Shown piece by piece: positions 26,327-36,049 of a stretch of DNA of 64,000 nt. A program made the position numbers and the translations under genes. The first letter of the stretch is position 1; each line of letters begins with the position of its first letter. The notes under the pieces are model-generated. The model searched no databases. It was not told the DNA's origin and was given only the letters and a program-made list of their open reading frames with translations. This DNA is from Paenibacillus sp. (GTDB taxonomy: Bacteria; Bacteroidota; Bacteroidia; Bacteroidales; Muribaculaceae), in assembly GCA_023663345.1 (NCBI GenBank), contig JAMPHR010000003.1, positions 134,786 through 198,785 on the forward strand, given 5' to 3'.

Positions 26327-27430
26327 ATGGCACTACAATGTGGCATCGTGGGGCTTCCCAATGTGGGAAAATCCACGCTTTTCAACTGTCTGTCCAACGC
26401 CAAGGCCCAGTCGGCCAACTTCCCATTCTGCACCATCGAGCCTAATGTGGGAGTGATCACCGTCCCCGACGACCGTCTCAACAAGCTCGTCGAGATGTGC
26501 AATCCCCGCTCAGTAGTCCCCGCAACAGTCGAGATCGTCGACATCGCCGGACTCGTCCAGGGCGCGAGCAAGGGTGAGGGCTTGGGCAACAAGTTCCTCG
26601 CCAACATCCGCGAGACCGACGCTATACTCCACGTGCTGCGTTGCTTCGATGACGATAACGTAACCCACGTACACAACACCGTTGATCCCGTCCGCGACAA
26701 GGAGATTATCGACTATGAGCTCCAGCTCAAGGACCTTGAGACCGTTGAGAGCCGTATCGCCAAGACTCAGAAACAGGCTCAGACCGGTGGCGACAAAGTG
26801 GCCAAGATGCAGTACGAGGTACTCAAAAAATATCAGGAAGCACTCCAGCAGGGCAAACCCGCCCGCACCGTGGTGCTCGAGACCCCCGACGAGCAGAAAT
26901 TCGCCCGCGAGCTCTTCCTCCTCACCTCCAAGCCCGTTATGTACGTTTGCAACGTCGATGATTCATCGGCTGTCGACGGCAACAAATATGTCGAGGCTGT
27001 GCGCGAAGCCATCAAGGATGAGAACGCCCAGCTCCTCATTGTAGCAGCACAGACCGAGAGCGAGATCGCCGAGCTCGACACCTACGAGGAGCGTCAGGAA
27101 TTCCTCGCCGAGATCGGCCTCCAGGAATCAGGCGTGGCCCGACTCATCCGTGCGGCTTATGCCCTGCTCAATCTCCAGACATTCTTCACCGCCGGATCCG
27201 ACGAGGTGAGAGCCTGGACATTCATGCGTGGAAGCAAAGCCCCGCAGTGTGCCGGAATCATCCACACCGACTTTGAGAAAGGATTCATCCGTGCCGAGGT
27301 GATAAAGTACGACGACTACGTGACCCTCGGCTCCGAGTCAGCAGTACGCGACGCCGGCAAGATGGCCATCGAGGGTAAGAACTACGTAGCCCAGGACGGC
27401 GACATCATGCACTTCCTCTTCAACGTATAA
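26327..27430 (+). CDS. ychF: Redox-regulated ATPase YchF (Obg-like)
   Basis: This 367-residue P-loop protein is the universally conserved OLA1/YchF. G1 is GLPNVGKST at about residues 8-16, followed by NFPFCTIEPNVG and the G3-like VDIAGLVQGASKGEGLGNKFL. A coiled-coil insertion covers about 130-200 and the C-terminal TGS domain (about 280-367) has FFTAGSDEVRAWTF. Family members prefer ATP over GTP and interact with ribosomes and stress pathways. It is monocistronic. Confidence 0.96.
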   Translation: MALQCGIVGLPNVGKSTLFNCLSNAKAQSANFPFCTIEPNVGVITVPDDRLNKLVEMCNPRSVVPATVEIVDIAGLVQGASKGEGLGNKFLANIRETDAILHVLRCFDDDNVTHVHNTVDPVRDKEIIDYELQLKDLETVESRIAKTQKQAQTGGDKVAKMQYEVLKKYQEALQQGKPARTVVLETPDEQKFARELFLLTSKPVMYVCNVDDSSAVDGNKYVEAVREAIKDENAQLLIVAAQTESEIAELDTYEERQEFLAEIGLQESGVARLIRAAYALLNLQTFFTAGSDEVRAWTFMRGSKAPQCAGIIHTDFEKGFIRAEVIKYDDYVTLGSESAVRDAGKMAIEGKNYVAQDGDIMHFLFNV

Positions 27431-27450
27431 TCCACCTCTACGAAATACTA

Positions 27451-27488
27451 CAGCCGGGAGATGTTCAGCGCTGAACGTCTCCCGGCTG
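27451..27488. terminator. 38-base near-perfect palindrome between convergent genes
   Basis: Arms CAGCCGGGAGA (27451-27461) and TCTCCCGGCTG (27478-27488) continue inward through GTTCAG/CTGAAC with one T-G mismatch. It sits between the ends of ychF and the secreted-protein gene and can end transcription from both sides. Confidence 0.88.
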
Positions 27489-27512
27489 TGCCATATCAGG
27501 TATTACAGGTTG

Positions 27513-28781
27513 TTATTTCACGAGAACCTTTTTGCCACCTATTATATAGATGCCCGGAGTCAGGCCGGTCGTGGCATCCGAGGCTTTCACTCCCGAGCGG
27601 ACAAGAACACCGCTTACTGTATATACATATACAGGAGCATCTTCCCTGTCAGTGGATATGTCAGTGATAGCCGTGGTATTGTCATCGTTATAAAGCTTTA
27701 TTCCGGTCACATGTCCTGAGGCCCATCCTGATTTCACTATACGGAAAGTCCCCTCACCGTTAGTCAAAGCTGTCAGATTCTCAGCTGTAGGTTTGAAAGT
27801 ATATTCATGTTTGGTCTGATCCACGGTGGCATCTTTCTCAGTGAGCACCTCGGATCCCCATAGCCCTGTTGCCAGACGCACATTCCCGAGATCGCCGTTA
27901 CCGGTTACTGTGATTCGGTTCACGGCTGGAAGTGTCTTTTGCGACAGCACAACCGGAGCCTCGCACTTTCTCTCGCCGTAAGCGTAGTAACCGGTGGCAT
28001 CAAATGCTCCAGGCTCTTTCTCAATCTTGCTCACATTGCAGTTGCCTCCGGCGGGGAATAATCCGCTCTCTGCGTATTTCTTAAGGGTTTCGGTCACTCC
28101 GAATTCCACCGTTACAGCCTCCTGGCCGTTGAACTCCTCACGTCCCACGCGGAAAGCTCCCGGAAGATTTTCTTTCCAATTGTCATCCGGACACTTGCTT
28201 GAGTCTATTGGACGCAGGAATATCTTGGGTTCATTGCTGTTGAAATCCTCGCTTGTGGCCCTGACTGTCATTTTTATTACATCTCCGGGTTGTAGCTGAG
28301 CCATCTGCTCGGCTGTGATTTTAGCAGCGGTCGGGCCCCAGCCCACAGCCACTTCATCATCGCTCCATATCACATTCGGCCCTTCGGGCACTATGAAGCT
28401 AACTGACTTCAGTACCGCGCTCTTCGTGTCAAACGATGCAAACGTCATGCCGCTTTGCTTGATTTTCTCGATCCTCTCGGGTGTGAGTACATCTCCACCG
28501 AGAGTTTTCACGGTCGCATACGAATACCACCGTTGTATGCCGGTGAAATTACCTATTATAGCCTCCGCGCCCCATGAGCTGGCATCGGAAGTCTCGCCAA
28601 AAGTCAAGGTCATGGTGGATCCTTCCACGAGCTTGTCAAACTTCTCGGCATCAATCTTGATCTTGTTGTCAGCTGTGAGCGTTTCTTCCCCGCTCCACAC
28701 TGTCACGGTCTCAGGCTTGGCGCTCAGGCTCAAAACCGCAGTCGAAATTAAAAAAATAGATGAGAGTAGACGTTTTATCAT
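27513..28781 (-). CDS. Secreted multi-repeat protein with a sorting-like C-terminus
   Basis: This 422-residue protein starts at the ATG at 28781 (a GTG six bases upstream is possible) and has a signal peptide of about 20 residues. The body seems to contain two or three beta-sandwich repeats, with SGEETL/WSDDEV/WGSEVL segments each followed by an ITAEQ/LTPERI/LTALTN-like 'threshold' phrase. The C-terminus (about 378-422) has VYVYTVSGVLVRSG and GLTPGIYIIGGKKVLVK, which resembles Bacteroidota C-terminal sorting (Por/type IX) tails. Function unknown. Confidence 0.75.
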   Translation of the reverse strand: MIKRLLSSIFLISTAVLSLSAKPETVTVWSGEETLTADNKIKIDAEKFDKLVEGSTMTLTFGETSDASSWGAEAIIGNFTGIQRWYSYATVKTLGGDVLTPERIEKIKQSGMTFASFDTKSAVLKSVSFIVPEGPNVIWSDDEVAVGWGPTAAKITAEQMAQLQPGDVIKMTVRATSEDFNSNEPKIFLRPIDSSKCPDDNWKENLPGAFRVGREEFNGQEAVTVEFGVTETLKKYAESGLFPAGGNCNVSKIEKEPGAFDATGYYAYGERKCEAPVVLSQKTLPAVNRITVTGNGDLGNVRLATGLWGSEVLTEKDATVDQTKHEYTFKPTAENLTALTNGEGTFRIVKSGWASGHVTGIKLYNDDNTTAITDISTDREDAPVYVYTVSGVLVRSGVKASDATTGLTPGIYIIGGKKVLVK

Positions 28782-28821
28782 ACGCACTGGTTTTAAGGTG
28801 AATGAAAAAATATTATCACTG

Positions 28822-28829
28822 CAAAGTTA
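28822..28829 (-). promoter_or_regulatory. -7 box of the secreted-protein gene
   Basis: The minus-strand reading is TAACTTTG, a full consensus match, 40 bases before the ATG at 28781. No clear TTG at the usual -33 spacing is seen. Confidence 0.6.
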
Positions 28830-28989
28830 ATTCCACTCATCCTATCATCTGCATCCCGGGTGTCTCCGATGCTTGCATATTTATATCCCGGATACCGTCA
28901 ATGTCTCAAATACATATCAAATTGTCTCATTCGGTCGACAGTACATTAATATATATCATGCCGAATCCCGGCAATCCTTCTCAGTTGTC

Positions 28990-29544
28990 CTATGCGTGTA
29001 TCATGTCCGACAGCACAAACGTCAGCATCACCATATCCACATTTCCTCCCAGCTTGCTTCTCAGCATCTCAAGCATCTTGGCCTTGCGCTTTTTCACCGT
29101 AATTTCGGCCACGCCGAGACGTCGGGCTATTTCAGCGTTCTTCAACCCCTCCTCAAAACTCATTCTCAGCAAAGTCCGGTACTCAGCCGGAAGCTCCTCT
29201 ATAGCCGCATACAGCGCATCGAGCATCTCATGCTCTATCATCGCCCGCGAAGCATCCCCTTCCGACCTTTCTCCGGCGTGATTATGCTCCGCCGTATAGT
29301 TTCTCATGGCCGAAAGCCTGCGCAGAGCCGACACTGCCTTGTTGTGTATGCAGGCCAATATATGGGCGCGCCATTGCTCGGCGCTGTTGAATGTGTCGCG
29401 TTTCTGAAACGCATCCATCACCGCATCCTGTACACAATCATCGGCCATCCATTCCAGCTCGTCACCGAGCAGACGGGTGGCATACATCAACATTCCGGGA
29501 TAATAACGCTCGTAGAATGGCGTCATTTTCCCTGCTTTAAACAT
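28990..29544 (-). CDS. ECF-type RNA polymerase sigma factor
   Basis: This 184-residue sigma-70 family protein (start at the ATG at 29544; a TTG 27 bases upstream is possible) has region 2 (about 12-80: FYERYYPGMLMYATRLLGDE and DDCVQDAVMDAF) and region 4 (about 115-170: LPAEYRTLLRMSFEEGLKNAEIA). It is transcribed divergently from a TlpA-FecR-SusC-SusD-TlpA gene set, the classic layout for Bacteroidota trans-envelope signalling. The FecR anti-sigma factor encoded at 31217 is its probable partner. Confidence 0.9.
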   Translation of the reverse strand: MFKAGKMTPFYERYYPGMLMYATRLLGDELEWMADDCVQDAVMDAFQKRDTFNSAEQWRAHILACIHNKAVSALRRLSAMRNYTAEHNHAGERSEGDASRAMIEHEMLDALYAAIEELPAEYRTLLRMSFEEGLKNAEIARRLGVAEITVKKRKAKMLEMLRSKLGGNVDMVMLTFVLSDMIHA

Positions 29545-29600
29545 TCGGAATATGGTGTCGGGCGAGTGCAATTTTTATAGATTTGGTGACAATGTGACGG

Positions 29601-29633
29601 CAAATGTAGCGTTTTTGACAATATTTTTAGCAA
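29601..29633 (-). promoter_or_regulatory. Probable promoter of the ECF sigma gene
   Basis: On the minus strand TACATTTG (29608-29601) follows a TTG (29633-29631) after 22 bases. The ATG is 57 bases beyond the -7 box. The opposite-facing operon has only a near-consensus TATCCTTTG at 29713-29721 (one base too long), as might be expected of a promoter used by the ECF sigma factor. Confidence 0.55.
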
Positions 29634-29768
29634 TTTCCACGATAAAATATTTAATCAACCTATATTTTTAGGAAAATCATTAAAAATATCAATTTTGAGA
29701 TATACTTTTTGCTATCCTTTGCGAATATAGAGAAATGATAAATGAAAATTAACCAAAATTATCACAAC

Positions 29769-31205
29769 ATGAATCGTAGATTCCTAAAAATTGCAGCTCT
29801 GCCTATCGTTGCAGGTGTGATGTTGGCGTCGTGTGGCGAAAGCAATAACGGCCCGATGCTGAAAGGGCATATCGAGGGTATGGACCCTGACTCTGAAGCC
29901 TATATCATTTACTCTCTCAATGGTGATTTGCAGTCCAATGCCTACGATAAGATATCGCTCGATTCCCTCGGTAACTTTGAGTTCAATCCTCAGTTGCCCG
30001 AAGGAACTGACTTCATGGAGGTAGAGGTGAATATTGACGGAATAAATTATGGAGCCTACGTCGAGAAAGGTGCCACTACCGTAATGGATGTCAATCTCAC
30101 CGACAGGGCCGATGGATATGCCGCCGTTAATTTCTCAGGAGACAATGTGGATGTCAACACTGCTGTCAACACCGCCGCCCAGGCCTACGATTTCATGCGC
30201 TATTTCTCGATGGATCCGGACGATAAAAAGACCGATGAGGAATATTCCGCACTGCTCGAGAGCGAGAATGACCGTGTGGTCAAGGCTCTCGCCGGGATAA
30301 GCGATTCATCGAAAAAAGAATACTATACCAAGCTCTATGACCTCCAGTACATGGGTCAGAAGATGTCCAATCTCTCCAGTAGCCTTTATGAAAAGGGGTA
30401 CACCTCATTCAAAGAGATATTGGCAGATTCCGCCTATAAGGCTATGTTTGACCGCATCGACATTACTGATCCCATGATGGTCAAGGCCAATCTTACTATT
30501 CTATGGGTTAATGCCAACGAACCATACAACATGAATTGGGAACATCCCGATGTCGACAGTATGATCATGAACCTCGTGTTCATTGATGAGAATATCAAGG
30601 AGCCTGTTAACCGCCGTTGTGCTATAGCTTCCGCGCCATTCATGTATCTTGAGAAGACTAAGCCCTCCAAGGCCGATGCTCAGAAATATATGGCCGAGTA
30701 TTCGATGGTCGCTGCCGAGTATCCCGATTTAGTGGAGAGATATCAGAAAGTGGCCGACGGCATTGTGGAGCTTACCGAGGGCGAGCGTATGCCCTACTAT
30801 CCGGTACTCACCGATACTGAGGGCAACGAGGTGAAGCTCGCCGACCTTATGGGCAAAGTCACCTATATTGATATATGGGCCACATGGTGTGGTCCCTGTT
30901 GCCGTGAGATCCCTTATCTCGATAAGGTTGTGGAGCGCTTCAAGGATAACGACAAGATTCAGTTCATCTCCATATCGGTTGATGATGACCGTGATGCCTG
31001 GCTCAAGAAGCTTGCTGCCGACAAGCCCGCATGGCCCCAGTACCTCCTCTCCGGCGATGAGAAAAAGCAATTTATGTCTGCTATGGGTATCCAGGGCATA
31101 CCGCGCTTCATCCTCCTCGATGCCGAGGGCCGTTTCATTCAGAATGATGCCGTCCGCCCCTCGTCCGACAATATCGACACCGTACTCAACGACGCGATAA
31201 AATAA
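29769..31205 (+). CDS. TlpA-like thioredoxin-fold lipoprotein
   Basis: This 478-residue protein starts at the ATG at 29769 (MNRRFLKIAAL). A lipobox puts Cys at 22 (LASC). The N-terminal part (about 30-130) is a beta-rich DUF4369-like domain, the middle is helical, and a C-terminal thioredoxin domain (about 335-478) has IWATWCGPCCREIPYL with the active CxxC and IPRFILLD with the cis-proline. It probably reduces or isomerises disulfides in the periplasm. It is the first gene of the operon, placed between the sigma gene and its FecR partner. Confidence 0.88.
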   Translation: MNRRFLKIAALPIVAGVMLASCGESNNGPMLKGHIEGMDPDSEAYIIYSLNGDLQSNAYDKISLDSLGNFEFNPQLPEGTDFMEVEVNIDGINYGAYVEKGATTVMDVNLTDRADGYAAVNFSGDNVDVNTAVNTAAQAYDFMRYFSMDPDDKKTDEEYSALLESENDRVVKALAGISDSSKKEYYTKLYDLQYMGQKMSNLSSSLYEKGYTSFKEILADSAYKAMFDRIDITDPMMVKANLTILWVNANEPYNMNWEHPDVDSMIMNLVFIDENIKEPVNRRCAIASAPFMYLEKTKPSKADAQKYMAEYSMVAAEYPDLVERYQKVADGIVELTEGERMPYYPVLTDTEGNEVKLADLMGKVTYIDIWATWCGPCCREIPYLDKVVERFKDNDKIQFISISVDDDRDAWLKKLAADKPAWPQYLLSGDEKKQFMSAMGIQGIPRFILLDAEGRFIQNDAVRPSSDNIDTVLNDAIK

Positions 31206-31216
31206 AGAACCGGAAC

Positions 31217-32371
31217 ATGAACCGTATAAGCCAACTGTTACTGAAACAACTCACCCATCCGCTTTCCCCCTCCGAGACAGCCGAGCTCCAGGAGTGGATC
31301 GATGCCGACGATGCCAACCGCGAACTCTACCGTCGGCTCTCCGATCCGTCAGCGCTCAAGTCTTCTCTGGATCTGTGGCACATGGTTGACACCACCAGGG
31401 CCTGCTCCGATATGCAGCGCCGGGTCAATGCCATGCTCCTTCCGCGCCGTGTGGTGCGTTACGCTGCTGCGGCTGTTGCTGTGCTTGCAGTCCTCGGCTC
31501 GGTATTCATGTTCCGTCCCGATCTCCATGTCGGCGACTCCGCCGGGCCGGCCTTATCCGAGGCCGTTGACTCTGTTAGGGTCGACGATATCAAGCCCGGA
31601 GTCACCCGTGCCACGCTCTCTGATGCCTCGGGCCACAGTGTTCGTCTCAATGCCTCCGATACAGCCATAGTATCCTTGCGGTTGCTCACTGCGGCTGTCC
31701 CCGAGACTCGTGTCCCTGACCTGTGTCTCGATGTTCCGCGTGGCGGTGAATTCAAGATTATCCTCGAGGACGGCACCGAGGTGTGGCTCAACTCCGACTC
31801 CCGGCTCTATTACCCACAGGAATTTGCCGGGGGCGAGCGCCGGGTGCGTGTCGAGGGTGAGGCCTATTTTTCGGTAGCCACCGATTCACTGCGCCCATTT
31901 TATGTGCAGTCGGGCACCCAGGTGATACGCGTCTACGGCACCTCGTTCAATGTCCGCTCCTATCCCGAGGAGGGCGAGGTGCTCACTACCCTCGAGTCGG
32001 GCAGTGTATCCCTCAGCCGTTATGGCTCTCCGGGTGGCGAGTTGTATCTCACTCCTGGCCATCAGGCTGTGTTCAATCTCTCCGACTCCCGTGTCAGGGT
32101 CAAGCCGGTCGATACAGATGTTGTCACCTCATGGAAAAACGGACGGTTCGTATTCGAGAACCAGACCCTCGTGCGCATCATGCAGGACCTGAGCCGATGG
32201 TATGATTTCCGCTATGAATTTACCGAGCCGTCTCTCGAGGAAGAGATATTCATGGGCAGTATCCCGAGGTATTCCGATTTCACCACTGCCATTTCAATCC
32301 TTGAGAAGTGCGGAGGCATACGCTTCACCACTACCGACGGCAAGGTCATCATCTCCAGGATTCCACGATAG
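31217..32371 (+). CDS. FecR-family anti-sigma factor
   Basis: This 384-residue inner-membrane protein has a cytoplasmic N-terminal part (about 1-73, with LSPSETAELQEWIDAD) that binds the sigma factor, one transmembrane helix (about 75-96), and periplasmic FecR and C-terminal domains. The FecR core shows DVPRGGEFKIILEDGTEVWL and VRVEGEAYFSV; the C-terminal DUF4974-like part includes WKNGRFVFENQTLVRIM. It relays a signal from the SusC-like receptor's STN domain to the ECF sigma factor encoded at 28990. It lies 11 bases after the TlpA-like gene. Confidence 0.93.
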   Translation: MNRISQLLLKQLTHPLSPSETAELQEWIDADDANRELYRRLSDPSALKSSLDLWHMVDTTRACSDMQRRVNAMLLPRRVVRYAAAAVAVLAVLGSVFMFRPDLHVGDSAGPALSEAVDSVRVDDIKPGVTRATLSDASGHSVRLNASDTAIVSLRLLTAAVPETRVPDLCLDVPRGGEFKIILEDGTEVWLNSDSRLYYPQEFAGGERRVRVEGEAYFSVATDSLRPFYVQSGTQVIRVYGTSFNVRSYPEEGEVLTTLESGSVSLSRYGSPGGELYLTPGHQAVFNLSDSRVRVKPVDTDVVTSWKNGRFVFENQTLVRIMQDLSRWYDFRYEFTEPSLEEEIFMGSIPRYSDFTTAISILEKCGGIRFTTTDGKVIISRIPR

Positions 32372-32455
32372 CTAATTTATCAATCAATCATTATTACTTA
32401 ACCGTTGGAATGATGATAACTCATTCCATATTCAGTCCATTAATTTATTTAACCG

Positions 32456-35400
32456 ATGAAACACAGATTATTAATGCTGATAGTTGCACTCGTGCTCGCC
32501 CCTTTGGCGATACTTGCGCGCAACTATGATGTATCGGTCACCGATGCAAGCCCCGAGACAGCTCTCCAGGCCATCAAGAAAGCCACCGGATATGAATTTG
32601 TCTACAACAAGGGTGTCCTTGCCGGACTCGATGACCGCAAGGTCTCCGGCTCGTTTCACGACATGAGCCTCGAACAGATACTCAACCGTATCGTGAACTT
32701 CCAGCTCGGTCTCGATTTCGAGATAGTCGACAAGACCATCGTTCTTTCCAAGCCCGCTGAATATAAGTTCTACAAGACCCAGGTCTCCGGCCAGGTTGTC
32801 GATGAGGAGGGAGAGCCTCTTGCCGGAGCCACTGTTGTGGTGCCAGGTTCCCCGGCGGCTGTGGCCACCGATCTCGACGGACAGTTCTCAATGCTTGTCG
32901 AGGGCAAGGCTCCCCGTATCGAGGTATCTTATGTGGGCATGAAGACAGTCTCCATGAAGATTGACCCTGCCCAGAAATACTACGTTATAAAGATGAAGCT
33001 TGACCCAACGCTCATGAACGAGGTGGTCGTGACAGGCTATCAGAACCTCAAGCGCGAGAACGCCACAGGTGCTTACCAGACAGTTTCGGCTGCTGATATC
33101 GACCGTAGCTTCACCGGTACAGTCACCGACCGTCTTGAAGGCAAGGTGCCCGGTCTTGTCACCTACAACAATGGTGACGGTCAGAAAATGACTATACGTG
33201 GTCTCGGCTCCTTCCAGGCCAATACCCAGCCGCTCGTGGTGGTCGACGGTCTCCCCATCGAGGGTGGCATCGAGACAGTCAATGCCTATGACATACAGAA
33301 TATCACAGTCCTCAAGGACGCTGCCGCAGCCTCGATCTACGGTGCCCGTGCCGCCAACGGTGTGATAGTAATTACCACTAAGCGCGCTACTTCCGACAAG
33401 GTGACTATCGATTTCAACACCGATATCACCATAACCGAGAAGAACAATTACGACAACTATGGCTGGGCCAACGCCGCCGAGATCATCGAGCTTGAGAAAT
33501 ACAATTTCGATTACATCAAGAGCCGTCCCGACCAGGCCGCTATCACAAGCCTTGTCACCCGCTACAATACCCGTCGTTCGCAGATGGCAAGCGTGACCCG
33601 CGCACTTGTGGGCAACTACGTGGGCGACATCTCTGACTCCGAGCTTAATTCCACACTCAACTCCTATGCTGCCAACGATTTCCGTCAGGAATACCTCGAC
33701 AACTTCGAGCGGGCCCGCGTTCAGCAGCACTACAACCTCGGTCTCCGCGTCCAGGGCCGGTCGCTCTCCTCGAGTATCGTGCTCAATTACACCCACGACA
33801 ATCTCGGTCAGGTAGGTGAGAACAGCTCGGCTATCACGTTCAAGTATCGTGGCGACCTCAAGGTCACCAAGTGGCTCGATCTCGCTCTCGGTGCCAATGT
33901 GATCAGCGAGCGTGGCAAGACCCACTTCGGCCGTCCCTCCATCAACAGCTATTCCCCCATCCGCTCCATGTACAATGCCGACGGATCACACGCCGATATG
34001 ACCGAGGGGGTTTACGATGAGCTCCCCTCCATGTCCAATCCCGACTATGCTCTCAAGAGCATGTGGTACAATCCTCTCGCCGAGATCGACATGAATCCCA
34101 TCGACACCCGCCGCACCAACATCCGCACTTATCTCCAGGGTACCCTGAAGATTCTCCCCGGATGGACCGCAAGCGGTATGTTCCAATACGAGGATATCTA
34201 TTACAAGCGCAACACTCTACGCGAGGGCGACTCCTACGAGATGCGCTCCCTCTACAACCATTACACCGGCATGGGTCTCGAGGCCTATGAGGATTACGAT
34301 GAGAATTGGGAGCCCATCACCGCCTATCGTGAGGCCGTGATGCACTACATCCCTGAGGGGGGTCGCATGGATCAGTTCACCACTGAGGGTGCCTACTGGA
34401 CATTCCGTGCCCAGACTCAGTTCAACCGCACCATCTTCGACAAGCACAGCATCGACGCTGTGGCCGGTTTCGAGTATCGTAACTCACGCGACAAGTCCTC
34501 CAACAATGTCCTGCTCGGATATGACGACCAGACCCAGACCAACAAGAACGGTATCGTGAACTTCAAGACCCTCTCCGACCAGCTTCTCAAGCCCAGCGTT
34601 CTTGGCAGTGACTATTCTATGGTAGGTGCTCCCTCCGGTGAAGATTTTTATACGACCGATGTCCTGCACCGCTTCTATTCTATCTATTTCAACGCCAATT
34701 ACACTTTTGATTCCCGCTATTCTATCTCAGGGTCTTGGCGTATCGACAAGACCGACCTCTTCGGAGCCGATCCCAAGTTCCGTGGCCGTCCCCTTTGGTC
34801 GGTAGGTGCCTCATGGAATGCCCACAATGAGTCATTCCTCCGCGACATCACCTGGATAGATGCCCTTAAGCCACGTCTGTCCTATGGTCTCACAGGTAAT
34901 ATCGATTCCAGCGTGTCCTCCTACCTTGTGGCTAAGATCGCATTCAACGACTACACAAGCAACAATTATGCCACGCTCCAGAATCCGCCCAACGACCAGC
35001 TCCGTTGGGAAAAGACCCAGACTTGGAACGCCGGCCTCGATTTCTCTTTCCTCGGCTATCGTGTCAGTGGCTCATTCGACTATTATCACAAGCGCGGTTC
35101 CGACCTTCTCTGCTCCACCGATGTCGATCCCACCAACGGTGTCACTGCCGTGACTATCAATAATGGCATTTGCGTCAACAGTGGATTCGAACTTCAGCTC
35201 AATGGTCACATTCTCGAGGCCCGTAATCGCGACCAGCTCGGTATCAATGCCTATCTCAACATGTCGTTCAACAAGAATAAGATCATTTATGTAAACAAAG
35301 CGCCTGCCAATGGATATGACGCTCTCGGCTACGGACGTCTGCACAAAGGGTATCCCATCAGCGGACTCTTCTCGTTCGACTATGCCGGTCTTGAGGAACA

Positions 35401-36034
35401 GGATGGGTTGCAGTATGTGTTGTGGCGTGACCGCAATGGCGAGATTCATAACACTTCAGTGACTAACGATTCATTCACTGTCGATGATATTATCTACAGT
35501 GGGTCCATCGATCCCAAGTTTGTAGGCACTTTTACTCCCGAATTCACCTGGAAAGGCTTCTCGCTCTCAGGTATGTTCGCCTACTATGGTGGTCATGTGA
35601 TGCGTGTCAATACCGACAATATGACCGCCGAAGGCTCTCAGAACGGTTACAGTACTGTCACCTTTATCGATGCCATACCGTCGAGCTATCTCGATTATTG
35701 GCGCACAGGTGATACTTCCCGCTATCTTGGCAACGGTTATGCTGCCGAGAACATTGTGGGTGGAGCTGATTTGTACACGCAGTATGGCAGTCATAACGTT
35801 GTCCCGGCCGACTATCTCAAGCTCCGTAATATCGTTCTCGGCTATACTTTCCCCAATCAGCTCACCCGTCGCATAGGCATCAACGAGGCTCGTCTGCGCG
35901 TGCAGATGACCAACGTGGCCACATGGGTGCGCAACAGCGCCGGCAAGGACCCCGAGGCTGTCAACGCTTTCGATGGCCGTAACCGCGACAAGGCTCCCCG
36001 CCAGTACACTTTCAGCCTTTTCCTCAACTTCTAA
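32456..36034 (+). CDS. SusC/RagA-family TonB-dependent receptor with STN signalling domain
   Basis: This 1192-residue outer-membrane receptor has a signal peptide (about 1-22), an STN domain (about 23-98; ETALQAIKKATGYEFVYN), a carboxypeptidase-like plug extension (about 104-185; GQVVDEEGEPLAGATV), a TonB plug (about 190-310; VVVTGYQNLKRENATGAY and ITVLKDAAAASIYGARAANG) and a 22-strand barrel. The STN domain indicates signalling through FecR to the ECF sigma factor. It imports its substrate with the SusD-like partner encoded 16 bases downstream. No carbohydrate enzymes flank it, so the ligand may not be a glycan. Confidence 0.95.
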   Translation: MKHRLLMLIVALVLAPLAILARNYDVSVTDASPETALQAIKKATGYEFVYNKGVLAGLDDRKVSGSFHDMSLEQILNRIVNFQLGLDFEIVDKTIVLSKPAEYKFYKTQVSGQVVDEEGEPLAGATVVVPGSPAAVATDLDGQFSMLVEGKAPRIEVSYVGMKTVSMKIDPAQKYYVIKMKLDPTLMNEVVVTGYQNLKRENATGAYQTVSAADIDRSFTGTVTDRLEGKVPGLVTYNNGDGQKMTIRGLGSFQANTQPLVVVDGLPIEGGIETVNAYDIQNITVLKDAAAASIYGARAANGVIVITTKRATSDKVTIDFNTDITITEKNNYDNYGWANAAEIIELEKYNFDYIKSRPDQAAITSLVTRYNTRRSQMASVTRALVGNYVGDISDSELNSTLNSYAANDFRQEYLDNFERARVQQHYNLGLRVQGRSLSSSIVLNYTHDNLGQVGENSSAITFKYRGDLKVTKWLDLALGANVISERGKTHFGRPSINSYSPIRSMYNADGSHADMTEGVYDELPSMSNPDYALKSMWYNPLAEIDMNPIDTRRTNIRTYLQGTLKILPGWTASGMFQYEDIYYKRNTLREGDSYEMRSLYNHYTGMGLEAYEDYDENWEPITAYREAVMHYIPEGGRMDQFTTEGAYWTFRAQTQFNRTIFDKHSIDAVAGFEYRNSRDKSSNNVLLGYDDQTQTNKNGIVNFKTLSDQLLKPSVLGSDYSMVGAPSGEDFYTTDVLHRFYSIYFNANYTFDSRYSISGSWRIDKTDLFGADPKFRGRPLWSVGASWNAHNESFLRDITWIDALKPRLSYGLTGNIDSSVSSYLVAKIAFNDYTSNNYATLQNPPNDQLRWEKTQTWNAGLDFSFLGYRVSGSFDYYHKRGSDLLCSTDVDPTNGVTAVTINNGICVNSGFELQLNGHILEARNRDQLGINAYLNMSFNKNKIIYVNKAPANGYDALGYGRLHKGYPISGLFSFDYAGLEEQDGLQYVLWRDRNGEIHNTSVTNDSFTVDDIIYSGSIDPKFVGTFTPEFTWKGFSLSGMFAYYGGHVMRVNTDNMTAEGSQNGYSTVTFIDAIPSSYLDYWRTGDTSRYLGNGYAAENIVGGADLYTQYGSHNVVPADYLKLRNIVLGYTFPNQLTRRIGINEARLRVQMTNVATWVRNSAGKDPEAVNAFDGRNRDKAPRQYTFSLFLNF

Positions 36035-36049
36035 GCTTGATTCTTCACA

